Positions 42,377 to 50,779 of a DNA stretch of 64,000 nt are shown here, piece after piece (position 1 is the stretch's first letter; each line of letters starts with the position of its first letter). The notes beneath the pieces were generated by a model, which saw nothing but the letters and a program-made list of their open reading frames with translations, was not told the DNA's origin and did not search any database. Source of the stretch: an uncultured Butyrivibrio sp. (GTDB lineage: Bacteria; Bacillota; Clostridia; Lachnospirales; Lachnospiraceae); contig CAMORK010000002.1 in the NCBI GenBank assembly GCA_946623755.1, positions 49,748 through 113,747 on the forward strand, written 5' to 3'. Made by a program: the position numbers and the translations under genes.

Positions 42377-44584
42377 TTATGATATTTTGATACAATATTG
42401 AACTATTAAAAGTATATTAACTAGCCGGCATGCCTTGCCGTCCCGCATGGTTGGCCAGTTCTGGAGATATATCCTGTCATCTTCGTAAAGAGGTTCAAGC
42501 TCTAATTCAAATGTAAGCTCATCTCTTTCTCCAAATTTATCAAAATACCTCTTAAGACCAACCTCAAAATCCTGTCCGGTATAGAAATTATCATCAAGGA
42601 TCTCACCATCCTTAAGCAGTCTTGCTGTATTAGCCTCATACTCAATGTTTGCAAAGATTTCTCCAAGACCGTCCAGTTTGCCGGGAAGCCTGATCTCGTA
42701 TACAGTCTCGCTCTTCTGTGAAAACTCTGCTGAGAGCACATTTTCTATCCTGTTCTTTCCCTGATAGAGCGCAAATGCATCTCCACTCATGAAGTCCTGC
42801 GCTTCTCCGGCTTTCTTTTCCTTCTCAAATCCCGGAGGTTCATAGTCAATATCCGGATAAATCCTGAACTGCGGTGTCTTGAACTTCTCTTCCTGTGAAA
42901 CCTCGAAATAAAGCTGCACATGTCCTTCTGCATCAGTTACGGGTTCCGCATCAGATATTATCAGATGTTCCTTTCCACCTATAGTCACTTTGGCAGAATG
43001 AAGCGCTTCAGCAGCTGTAAGAGTTATGATCGTATTCCCATCCAGATCTCCCTTGACATCAGCACTTGCCTGTCTGTCACTATCGGTATAGAAGACATAA
43101 GCATCATGTCCTCCAATTCCTGCGCCGTGTAAGATACATACAGGTGTTGCATCTATAGTCAAAAGAGCTTTCTCTCCAACAGGCATTCCGAACGGATAAA
43201 AGAAGTAATCTCCATCCTCCACATCCCGTCTTGGGAAAGAAGCAAGTATTTCTTTTCCATCCTCAGCGTAAGCATTAAGCTCAGCATCTTTATGGGCCGC
43301 CATCTCATATCTGCGCTGATAGTTGTTTACAAAGAAGTAGCCTCTCGATGCTTTTTCCCCATCGGGTCCTATGACTCTTTTAAATCTGACTGCCGTCCTC
43401 AGGCTCTGTAAATCCTCCGGCTTGGCCGGATTACCCGGCTGTCCGGTATACGCCATATCTGTCAGATCATCACCAAAATCGTGAACAAAAGCTGAAAGCA
43501 GTCTTACATGTCTGTAGGTATCTTCCATTTGTCCATACTCACGAAGAGGTGCATTAAAGTCATATGAGCACTCCGGAAGGTCATTGGGATATCCCGTTTC
43601 TCTAGTCTCCTGCAGAGTTGTAAGTTTGCCCTTAGGATTCGTCCCACCGTGGTACATGTAATAACCAAGAAGATTTGCTCCGCTTCCCAGCTTGGTCATG
43701 GTCATTGCTGCAGTATCAGTACCTGTAGCAATCGGTCTTCTGTGCTTTGTAACCTGAAGTCCTCCGCCGAGCTCAGCAGTAAGATACGGGAACTTGTCCA
43801 TATCAAAGGTGATCCCGACTCCGAGGCCATGATCAGAGCCAATGTTGTGATCATTTCTTTCTCTTGTAAAGATGTAGTTACCACTTGGCTCAATCTCTGT
43901 TGTTCTCTGATCCCAGGGAGCTTCACAGTATCCGCCCATTACAGGGATCATGCCTCCTGTAACAGCCCCGCCCCATCCCGTTGCTGTATAGATGGGAGTT
44001 TCAAATCCGATCTCTTTTGCCATGGCAAGAAGAGTTCTCATATGCTGTTCGCCCTCTTCTCCGCCTTTTCCACCGCAGTGGCCGTATTCATTTTCAATCT
44101 GAATGCCTATTACAGGTCCGCCGTCCTTTATAAAAAATCCTTTGGACTGCTCATAGGTCTTTTCATAAAAACGTCTTACATGCTCAAGATACTCAGGAGC
44201 ATCGGTTCTTGGCTCATACCCTTTAGTCTCGGCATCCTGCAGCAGCCAGTCCGGAAAGCCTCCGTTTCTGGCCTCTCCGTGTGCCCAGGGTCCGATTCTC
44301 AAAATACTGTAGAGTCCGCATTTTTTAACCGTCTCAAGGAAAGCTCTAAGGTCTCTGTCCCCTGTAAAATCGTATTCACCCTGTATCTCCTCATGGTGTA
44401 TCCAGATTACATAGAGGGATACAATATCGATCCCTCCGGCTTTCATCTTAAGCAGTTCCTCTTCCCAGTACTTGCGGGGATATCTGGAAAAATGCATCTC
44501 TCCCATCATAGGGAAGATTCGCTTACCATCGACAATCAGACTTATAGGGTCGAAGGTAATATTCGATTTTGAAGTGATTTTCAT
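42377..44584 (-). CDS. GH35 family beta-galactosidase (cytoplasmic)
   Basis: 735-residue exo-beta-galactosidase. The TIM barrel (about 1-350) carries GGPVIGIQIENEYG, with acid/base Glu166, and YLTAELGGGLQ, with nucleophile Glu271. Beta-sandwich domains follow, ending with galactose-binding-like sequence around LYEDDRIYLQNWPTMRDGKACRL in two blocks. The final ~12 residues are hydrophobic and look unlike the family. No signal peptide, so it acts on imported galactosides. It is 11 bp after a LacI-regulator gene and downstream of an importer, so the locus probably takes up and splits beta-galacto-oligosaccharides. ATG with GAGGAG upstream. Confidence 0.94.
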   Translation of the reverse strand: MKITSKSNITFDPISLIVDGKRIFPMMGEMHFSRYPRKYWEEELLKMKAGGIDIVSLYVIWIHHEEIQGEYDFTGDRDLRAFLETVKKCGLYSILRIGPWAHGEARNGGFPDWLLQDAETKGYEPRTDAPEYLEHVRRFYEKTYEQSKGFFIKDGGPVIGIQIENEYGHCGGKGGEEGEQHMRTLLAMAKEIGFETPIYTATGWGGAVTGGMIPVMGGYCEAPWDQRTTEIEPSGNYIFTRERNDHNIGSDHGLGVGITFDMDKFPYLTAELGGGLQVTKHRRPIATGTDTAAMTMTKLGSGANLLGYYMYHGGTNPKGKLTTLQETRETGYPNDLPECSYDFNAPLREYGQMEDTYRHVRLLSAFVHDFGDDLTDMAYTGQPGNPAKPEDLQSLRTAVRFKRVIGPDGEKASRGYFFVNNYQRRYEMAAHKDAELNAYAEDGKEILASFPRRDVEDGDYFFYPFGMPVGEKALLTIDATPVCILHGAGIGGHDAYVFYTDSDRQASADVKGDLDGNTIITLTAAEALHSAKVTIGGKEHLIISDAEPVTDAEGHVQLYFEVSQEEKFKTPQFRIYPDIDYEPPGFEKEKKAGEAQDFMSGDAFALYQGKNRIENVLSAEFSQKSETVYEIRLPGKLDGLGEIFANIEYEANTARLLKDGEILDDNFYTGQDFEVGLKRYFDKFGERDELTFELELEPLYEDDRIYLQNWPTMRDGKACRLVNILLIVQYCIKIS

Positions 44585-44595
44585 AAAAACTCCTC

Positions 44596-45594
44596 TTATT
44601 TCGTGCTTTCTTTTAGTATTACCTCATACCCTCCCAGCATCTTGCTTGTAACCGGTACATTATCGATAATATCCAAAAGTGTCTTGGCAGCCACCGCACC
44701 AAGATTTCTGTCATTAAAATTAAGTGATGTAACTGAGGGTATTGCACTCTCGAGTATTGAACTGTTGTAGAAGGAAGCAACCCTCAGGTCTTCCGGGATC
44801 TTGATGTGTTCATCCCTACATCTTGAAATAACTTCGCCGGCAATATTGTCATCCATGCATATAACACCGTCGATGTTCTTCTTACGAAGATCCTTAAGGA
44901 TATTGCCCACCTTGGACATAGATTCAACATCCAGATAAATAAGGCCACCGTCAATGCTGATATCCGCATCTTTAAAAGCATCAGCAAAGCCCTGATATCT
45001 GGTTCTTGTGATTATATGTTCTGTTGATCCCCCAATAAGTGCAAGCCTCTTAAGCCCTTTTGCAATCAGGATCGAAGTCAGTTCCTTGCACGCAGCATAG
45101 TTGTCATTATCTACATAGATAATATCCTTATCGTCAGTACTTCCGACAGCTACAAAGGGTATCCCGCTCTCTTTTAAAAACCTGGCAGGTCTGTCATGCA
45201 CAAGGGTCCTGGTGAGAATAATTCCGTCAACCTTGTGGTTATCAATTATCCTCCTTAGTCCTGTAAAATCATCTCCGCTTACCATCGACACAATAATGTC
45301 GTAACCGTAACCGGATGTAACCTCACTCATCCCGATCATACAGCGCTGGAAAAACGGAAGATCCACAGCATTATAATCATCCGGCCATATAACGCCGATA
45401 TTATAGGTCTTTTTCTGTGCGAGAGCTCTCGCCATCAAATTAGGCCTGTAATTATGCTCTTCAATGTATTCCAGAACTCTCAGCCTTGTATCATCGCCCA
45501 CTCTTCCCTTGCCCGAAATAGCGCGGGAAACGGTGGTCTTTGAGATGCCAAGGGCTCTGGCAACATCATCGATTGTAATTTTGCCGTCCGCCAT
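44596..45594 (-). CDS. LacI-family transcriptional regulator of the sugar locus
   Basis: 332 residues. N-terminal helix-turn-helix ITIDDVARALGISKTTVSRA, hinge RPNLMARALA, and an effector-binding domain (NIGVIWPDDY, DGIILTR, VDNDNYAACKEL, DLRVASFYNSS). It lies between the importer permeases (55 bp downstream of malG-like) and the GH35 gene, so it is the obvious local regulator; operator-like AACGTT and cre-like sites are found upstream of the malE-like gene. GAGGA 8 bp before the ATG. Confidence 0.93.
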   Translation of the reverse strand: MADGKITIDDVARALGISKTTVSRAISGKGRVGDDTRLRVLEYIEEHNYRPNLMARALAQKKTYNIGVIWPDDYNAVDLPFFQRCMIGMSEVTSGYGYDIIVSMVSGDDFTGLRRIIDNHKVDGIILTRTLVHDRPARFLKESGIPFVAVGSTDDKDIIYVDNDNYAACKELTSILIAKGLKRLALIGGSTEHIITRTRYQGFADAFKDADISIDGGLIYLDVESMSKVGNILKDLRKKNIDGVICMDDNIAGEVISRCRDEHIKIPEDLRVASFYNSSILESAIPSVTSLNFNDRNLGAVAAKTLLDIIDNVPVTSKMLGGYEVILKESTK

Positions 45595-45649
45595 TTCAAT
45601 TATTCCTCTTTTACCAGAGTTGATAATACCTCATCAAGTCTAATGTAGT

Positions 45650-46513
45650 TCAGCCCTTAACAGCTCCTCCGGTTACACCTTCAACATAGTATTTCTGAAG
45701 GAACATGAACAGCAGTGTTACAGGGATTGCTACAAGGACGCCGCCGGCGCAGAATCTTGTAAAATATCCCTGATAGTCATTGGTCCAAACCCATCTTGTC
45801 ATACCTACTGCCACGTTATAGCTTGTGTCATGTCCGAACGCAACATAGGAAGCAAATACGTAATCACACCATGGCGCCATGAAAGCAACCAGTGCAGTGT
45901 AGATTATGATCGGCTTAGACATAGGAATGATCATTGTGAAGAATATCCTTGATCTTGTAGCGCCATCGATCATTGCCGCTTCATCAAGTGCCTTGGGAAT
46001 TGTATCAAAGTATCCCTTGCAGACATAATAGCCCATTCCGCAGCTAGCCACAGATACAAGGATAAGACCTGGGATAGCACCTGCCTGTGTAAGTCCAAAC
46101 TGCTTCAACAGGAAATACAGGCAGATCATTGTAAGGAATCCGGGGAACATACCAAGAACAAGCCAAAATCTCATAAGGAATGTTCTTCCCGCGAATCTCA
46201 TTCTTGAAAGTGCATAGCTTACGCACAGCTGAATGATCGTCTGAAAAAGAGATACAAATACCGCGATAATGATCGTGTTCTTATACCATAAAAGGTAGTT
46301 GGTCTGACTGCTGTCAAAAAGGAATTTATAATTGTCCAGTGAAAAATGCTTGGGCACCAGATAGTCTACCATTCCGCCATACTCTGTGGCATATGATCTG
46401 AAGCTCTGAAGGACAAGTCCCACAAACGGGAACAGCCAGATAATACTTATAAGTATCAGTATGATATAGCCAACAGCGTTTCCGATGGCTCTTTTTGTCT
46501 TGTATGATTTCAT
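45650..46513 (-). CDS. Sugar ABC transporter permease, MalG-like
   Basis: 287-residue permease with six membrane segments. The EAA loop ALDEAAMIDGATRSRIFFTMIIPMS in the middle (read in two parts) is the contact for the ATPase. The C-terminus AVKG is short, as in MalG/GanQ proteins. The ATG overlaps the MalF-like stop (TAATG at 46511-46515). No msmX-type ATPase gene is present in the window, so a shared ATPase elsewhere is needed. Confidence 0.94.
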   Translation of the reverse strand: MKSYKTKRAIGNAVGYIILILISIIWLFPFVGLVLQSFRSYATEYGGMVDYLVPKHFSLDNYKFLFDSSQTNYLLWYKNTIIIAVFVSLFQTIIQLCVSYALSRMRFAGRTFLMRFWLVLGMFPGFLTMICLYFLLKQFGLTQAGAIPGLILVSVASCGMGYYVCKGYFDTIPKALDEAAMIDGATRSRIFFTMIIPMSKPIIIYTALVAFMAPWCDYVFASYVAFGHDTSYNVAVGMTRWVWTNDYQGYFTRFCAGGVLVAIPVTLLFMFLQKYYVEGVTGGAVKG

Positions 46514-47910
46514 TATTGGAAGCCCTCCTCATCTTTAACTGACGGAAGCATGTTGTAAACAACAAGTGAGATCACCGCTGTAACTACAAATACCATGATT
46601 CCGATTACCGCCGCCATCCTGTAGTTGGTGTCGTTTACTGTCATCTTGTAGAGCCATGTGATAAGAAGGTCTGAATATCCGGCCTTCTCTGCAAGGTTAA
46701 CCGACTGTGGTTTACCCTGAGTAAGAAGGTAAATAACATTGAAGTTGTTGAGGTTTCCTGTAAACTGTGTCAGCAGGAAAGGTCCTGTTACAAACAGCAT
46801 ATATGGAAGGGTTATACTTCTGAACATCTGCCAGGGATTTGCGCCGTCAATTCTTGCACTCTCGTAGAGATCCTCGGGAATGTTCATGAGAAGTCCTGTT
46901 GCGATCAACATCATGTATGGAATACCGATCCAGATATTAACAATGATTATGGTGATCCTTGCCAGCATCGGATCTGTCCAGAAAGGAATATAGTTCTTAA
47001 TGATACCCCACTTTATCAGATATCCGTTGATAAGTCCGTCATTGGCAAACATCTTCATTACATAAAGAAGTGAAACAAACTGCGGAACAGCAATGGTAAG
47101 AACCAGAATTGTTCTCCACAGCTTCTTGAATTTTATTCCCTTTTTATTGATCAGCATTGCTACTGCCAGTCCAAGGAAATAGTTTGTAAATGTCGCAAAC
47201 AGCGCCCATACAAGGGTCCATAAAAGAACCTGCAAAAAGGTTCCGCCAATACCCGCTCCGGAAAATGAAACCAGATTTTTGAAGTTCTCAAGCCCCACCC
47301 AGGTGAACAGATTGGATGGTGACTGGTGATTCTTGTCATAGTTTGTGAAAGCCACAAGAATCATGAACACAATGGGAAGTACGGTAAATACAAAGATTCC
47401 TATCACAGGAAGTGATAAAAGTGTCTTATGGAAATTCTTGTCAAAGAGTGATAAAAAGACATCCTTGTTGGAAGGAAGCTTTTTCCCCTGTTTTAAAAGA
47501 AGCTCTTCTTTGCGATTTTCTCTTACATTTATATACCAGATGGCAATAAATGCAATTATTGCAAAGATGCACAAAACGCCAAACAGCAGGATCAGAAAGC
47601 TGTTGTCACCGTAAACAGTCTTTCGTCCCACCTTCTTGGTGGCGACTGTTCCAAGTGTTGAGAACTTGGAAAGATACTGCCATCCAAATCCGGCCATATA
47701 GTAGAAGAACAGCACTTCGCTACAAAGCAGTGCAATTCCGATAAGTATCTGTCCTCTGAGAATGGGGCCAAGCCCAAAGATCAAAAATGAGAGCTTAGTC
47801 TTAATATCCCCCTCAATAAATGTTACCCCTACTTCTTTAAAGCCCTTTCCAAGGGCTTCAAAAAACAAAGACGCTGCACTTTTTTTCTTTTTTTCTGCGC
47901 CATTTGCCAT
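46513..47910 (-). CDS. Sugar ABC transporter permease, MalF-like, extended N-terminus
   Basis: 465 residues, with about eight membrane helices. The first ~170 residues add two extra helices and a Lys-rich loop before the conserved permease core; such an extension is known for MalF/GanP-type proteins. The EAA loop is ESARIDGANPWQMFRSITLP. The final part ASVKDEEGFQ-like tail is acidic. It starts 169 bp after the malE-like stop, with a hairpin in between. Confidence 0.93.
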   Translation of the reverse strand: MANGAEKKKKSAASLFFEALGKGFKEVGVTFIEGDIKTKLSFLIFGLGPILRGQILIGIALLCSEVLFFYYMAGFGWQYLSKFSTLGTVATKKVGRKTVYGDNSFLILLFGVLCIFAIIAFIAIWYINVRENRKEELLLKQGKKLPSNKDVFLSLFDKNFHKTLLSLPVIGIFVFTVLPIVFMILVAFTNYDKNHQSPSNLFTWVGLENFKNLVSFSGAGIGGTFLQVLLWTLVWALFATFTNYFLGLAVAMLINKKGIKFKKLWRTILVLTIAVPQFVSLLYVMKMFANDGLINGYLIKWGIIKNYIPFWTDPMLARITIIIVNIWIGIPYMMLIATGLLMNIPEDLYESARIDGANPWQMFRSITLPYMLFVTGPFLLTQFTGNLNNFNVIYLLTQGKPQSVNLAEKAGYSDLLITWLYKMTVNDTNYRMAAVIGIMVFVVTAVISLVVYNMLPSVKDEEGFQ

Positions 47911-47956
47911 ACCATCAGCCTCCTTCTACCAATGCGCAAGCATTTTTAGTTTAAAA

Positions 47957-47987
47957 CAGGCCCGGAAACTTAATGAATCCGGGCCTG
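47957..47987 (-). terminator. Intercistronic hairpin between malE-like and malF-like genes
   Basis: Perfect 10-bp stem CAGGCCCGGA with TCCGGGCCTG (loop 11), followed on the minus strand by TTTTAAAC. It should be a partial terminator or stability element that raises the binding protein above the permeases, as in maltose operons. A second weak palindrome (GCACGAAGTGC) lies near 48020. Confidence 0.75.
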
Positions 47988-48079
47988 ATACGAATGTAAA
48001 TAATGTAGTTCTGCTCTCGCACTTCGTGCTCGCCAGAACAAAGTTCGATCACGAAAATCAGAGATTTTCTATCTCACTT

Positions 48080-49423
48080 TTACTGAGCGTAGCTCTCACA
48101 AGTTGTCTGGAAGTCTGTAAGAGCCTTCATGAATTCATCATCTGAAGAATCAGCCTTGATCTCACCTGAAATGATTGAATCACCAAGTGATGTAGCAAGT
48201 GTCCAGTAATCTCCAGGATACTGTCCCTGAGGAATTGTGTACTGAAGCTGCTCAGCAAGAGCTGAAAGTGCTTCATCAGCCTGAACTGCATCTGACTTCT
48301 GAGCGTTAAGGTTTGAAGGGCCCCAGCCTACTGCATTATATCTTGCAAGCTGTACTTCTTCGCTTGAAAGGAATGCTGCAAGAGCATCACAAACTGCAAG
48401 CTTATTGTCATCTTCCTGAGGCTTAACACCAAGGAGCTTGAATCCACCGAAACCGCTCATCTGATATGTCTTGCCATCAGCGCCTTCAAATGTAGGAAGC
48501 TTAGCACATGCATAGTTGTCACCGAACATATCCTTAGCTGCCTGTGCATCCCATGTACCATCAACGATTGCTCCGCAGTTAGTTGCGTTTGAAACAGCTG
48601 AACCGTTCTGGAATGACTTAGAAGAAGCAACTTCTGCGATCTTCTTAAGAGCAACTACTCCGGCATCAGATGCGTATGTAGAATTGCACTTTGTGAAGTT
48701 ACCTGAATCATCTGTATCGTATGTAAGCTCAGCACCTGCTCCGAAGAAGAATGCTGTCTGATACCAGCCTGAGTTGATCTCGAAGTAGAAGTTCTTGCCT
48801 GCTGCTTCGCAATCAGCGATGATGCCTTCAAGAGTAGAAGGATCTTTTACAACACTCTTATCATAGTAAAGGAAATATCCGTTATCTGATGTAAGAGGAT
48901 AAGCATAAAGTGTACCACCTACTGTAGCAGCACCAACTGCACCGGCATCGTTCTGAGCCTTAACAGCCTCGGCGTTTGAGTCCTCAACGACCTCAAGAGC
49001 ACCTGCAGTAACAAGTCTTGCAATCTGATCCTGTGCGAATGCATAGATATCAGCACCGGCTTCTACGTCTGTGATCATGTTTCCGGCTGCATCGCCTTCA
49101 CCAACAGCCTCAACTGTGAATGTGTATCCCGAGAACTCAGGGTGTGCATCCTGGAATGCCTTGATCTGCTCGTTTGTGAAATCAACAACGTTATCAGCAA
49201 CCCATACCTTAATGTCGCCTGTACCGTAATCTGTGATCTCTTCTACAGCCTCAGTTGCTTCCTGTGCAGTGTCCTGAGCTGTCTCTGCCACCTCAGTAGC
49301 TGTCTCTGCTACAGTCTCAGCTGTCTCTGTAGCTGTCTGTGCTGCTTCCTGTGAGCCACATCCTGCAAGGAGTGTTGCACCCATAGCAGCTGTCATTAAA
49401 ACAGATACCAATTTCTTTTTCAT
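48080..49423 (-). CDS. Sugar-binding lipoprotein, MalE-like
   Basis: 447-residue extracytoplasmic solute-binding protein. Signal with lipobox LLAGC, Cys22. A 40-residue Ala/Thr/Glu linker with repeated TAET/VAET words precedes the mature fold (IKVWVADNVVDFTNEQ). The fold keeps family features such as MITDVEAGADIYAFAQDQI and SGFGGFKLLGVKP. It resembles maltose/maltodextrin-binding proteins, while the linked GH35 suggests galactosides; the ligand is unresolved. The frame opens at 49468, but ATG 49423 with GGAGGG 6 bp upstream gives the normal signal peptide. First gene of the malEFG-lacI-GH35 locus. Confidence 0.93.
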   Translation of the reverse strand: MKKKLVSVLMTAAMGATLLAGCGSQEAAQTATETAETVAETATEVAETAQDTAQEATEAVEEITDYGTGDIKVWVADNVVDFTNEQIKAFQDAHPEFSGYTFTVEAVGEGDAAGNMITDVEAGADIYAFAQDQIARLVTAGALEVVEDSNAEAVKAQNDAGAVGAATVGGTLYAYPLTSDNGYFLYYDKSVVKDPSTLEGIIADCEAAGKNFYFEINSGWYQTAFFFGAGAELTYDTDDSGNFTKCNSTYASDAGVVALKKIAEVASSKSFQNGSAVSNATNCGAIVDGTWDAQAAKDMFGDNYACAKLPTFEGADGKTYQMSGFGGFKLLGVKPQEDDNKLAVCDALAAFLSSEEVQLARYNAVGWGPSNLNAQKSDAVQADEALSALAEQLQYTIPQGQYPGDYWTLATSLGDSIISGEIKADSSDDEFMKALTDFQTTCESYAQ

Positions 49424-49464
49424 ATAAATCCCTCCATTTGTTAAAAGTGACTGCGCAATTTTGC

Positions 49465-49515
49465 GCAATCGGTTGCTCCATTAATGAGTCTATGCTTTGT
49501 GCAATATTTTGTCAA
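49465..49515 (-). promoter_or_regulatory. Promoter of the malE-like gene with cre/LacI-type operator
   Basis: On the minus strand TTGACA (49510-49515) and TAGACT (49487-49492) are 17 bp apart. GCAATCGGTTGC (49465-49476), a CG-centred near-palindrome matching the cre/LacI pattern AAnCGnTT, lies right after the start point. The word TTTTGCGCA recurs at about 49459, 49610 and 49652. Confidence 0.65.
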
Positions 49516-49578
49516 TTAAGAAATTTGTTACATATTTTTGCCAAAAAATTATACAAATTGCACATTGACTATTTTAGT

Positions 49579-49614
49579 GGGAACGTTTCCGGAAACGTTG
49601 TCGGTAACGTTTTG
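49579..49614. repeat. Three tandem 12-bp AACGTT units upstream of malE
   Basis: GGGAACGTTTCC, GGAAACGTTGTC and GGTAACGTTTTG follow each other without gap, placing AACGTT cores at 49582, 49594 and 49606. The first two form a perfect 18-bp palindrome AACGTTTCCGGAAACGTT. They lie about 90-130 bp upstream of the predicted start point. Likely LacI-family binding sites. Confidence 0.75.
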
Positions 49615-49628
49615 CGCACTCGGTTTCT

Positions 49629-50777
49629 CTACGCTATTCTGCGATAATATGCACCGTTTTGCGCAATTTTTCCGCAACAGGTCATGTCCATCAAAGTCGT
49701 CATAAGTGCAGGCATAGACAGCCTTTCACCCTTCTTAAACAGCTCTTCTGCAATGTATGATGTCGATACCGGAATGATATCAATAATCTCCAGAATTTTT
49801 TCCTCTATCGTTAACTCCTTATTAACCTCCAATTCATTGTCAGGTGTGCACACCAGCTCCTTTTTACTTCTCTCTTCAAGGTCCCTGCCACAGTTATTCA
49901 TACATCCTATGCTTCTTAGCCTCTCAAGCACATCCTCTACTGCAGTCGCGACTCCCGCCCCCTGGCTTATAAGGTAGTTGCAGCCGTCACTCAGTCTGTC
50001 TGTTACTCTTCCCGGTACAGCCAGCACTTCACGCCCCTGCTCCAATGCAGTATCCACAGTGATCTGTGTTCCCGATTTCTGCCTTGCCTCTACCACAAGA
50101 AGGACATCGGAAAGGGCACTGATGATCCTGTTTCTCATCGGGAAGAAATTTGCCATCGGCTCCATCCCCGGAGGATACTCTGAAACAGCTCCTCCGTTCT
50201 TAAGAAGTGCATCATATATTGTCTTATTTTCGGGCGGATAGCAGATATCAACTCCGCACCCCAAAACGCCAAAAGACCTCCCTCCGGCCTCAAGCGCAGC
50301 TCCCTGTGCGATGCTGTCTATCCCCCTTGCCATTCCGCTGATCACCTGCACTCCCGAAAGTGCCAGTCCTCTTCCGAACTGTCTTGCCATATATCTTCCG
50401 TATTCAGAACACATTCTGGCCCCGACAATTGACACTGAAGGTATCGAAGGATCCGGAAGATCCCCCTTCACATAGATTGCAAACGGCGCGTTTGGTATGT
50501 TCTTTAATTTTTCGGGAAACTCAGGATCGATCCTTGATACAAAGCGAACTCCTTTGTCCTTAAGCTTTTTCCTTTCTGCATCAAAATCCCAGCTGTATCT
50601 GGATCTTTCTATGCTTTCTGCTTTCTTCCTCGAAAGAAGCTTTGACAGTTCCCCTGTCCCCAGCTGATACACGTCTCTGCAGCTTAGTCCGCTGCACAGA
50701 AGTTTGTCCACACTGGCATTTCCAACATTAGGCACGTTGAAAAGCCAGTATGCATAGTCTTTTTCACTTATTTCCAT
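49629..50777 (-). CDS. dprA: DNA-processing protein DprA
   Basis: 382-residue recombination mediator that loads RecA on incoming single-stranded DNA. The Rossmann-like core has SIVGARMCSEYGRYMAR, SGMARGIDSIAQGAAL, GVLGCGVDICYP and RNRIISALSDVLLVVEAR in order. An N-terminal helical (SAM-like) part and a C-terminal winged helix (about 320-382) complete it. The frame opens at a TTG (50801), but ATG 50777 with GGAGGA 6 bp upstream is preferred; it is 2 bp from the comM stop, so both are coupled. No topA follows here, unlike in many Firmicutes. Confidence 0.95.
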   Translation of the reverse strand: MEISEKDYAYWLFNVPNVGNASVDKLLCSGLSCRDVYQLGTGELSKLLSRKKAESIERSRYSWDFDAERKKLKDKGVRFVSRIDPEFPEKLKNIPNAPFAIYVKGDLPDPSIPSVSIVGARMCSEYGRYMARQFGRGLALSGVQVISGMARGIDSIAQGAALEAGGRSFGVLGCGVDICYPPENKTIYDALLKNGGAVSEYPPGMEPMANFFPMRNRIISALSDVLLVVEARQKSGTQITVDTALEQGREVLAVPGRVTDRLSDGCNYLISQGAGVATAVEDVLERLRSIGCMNNCGRDLEERSKKELVCTPDNELEVNKELTIEEKILEIIDIIPVSTSYIAEELFKKGERLSMPALMTTLMDMTCCGKIAQNGAYYRRIA

Positions 50778-50779
50778 TC

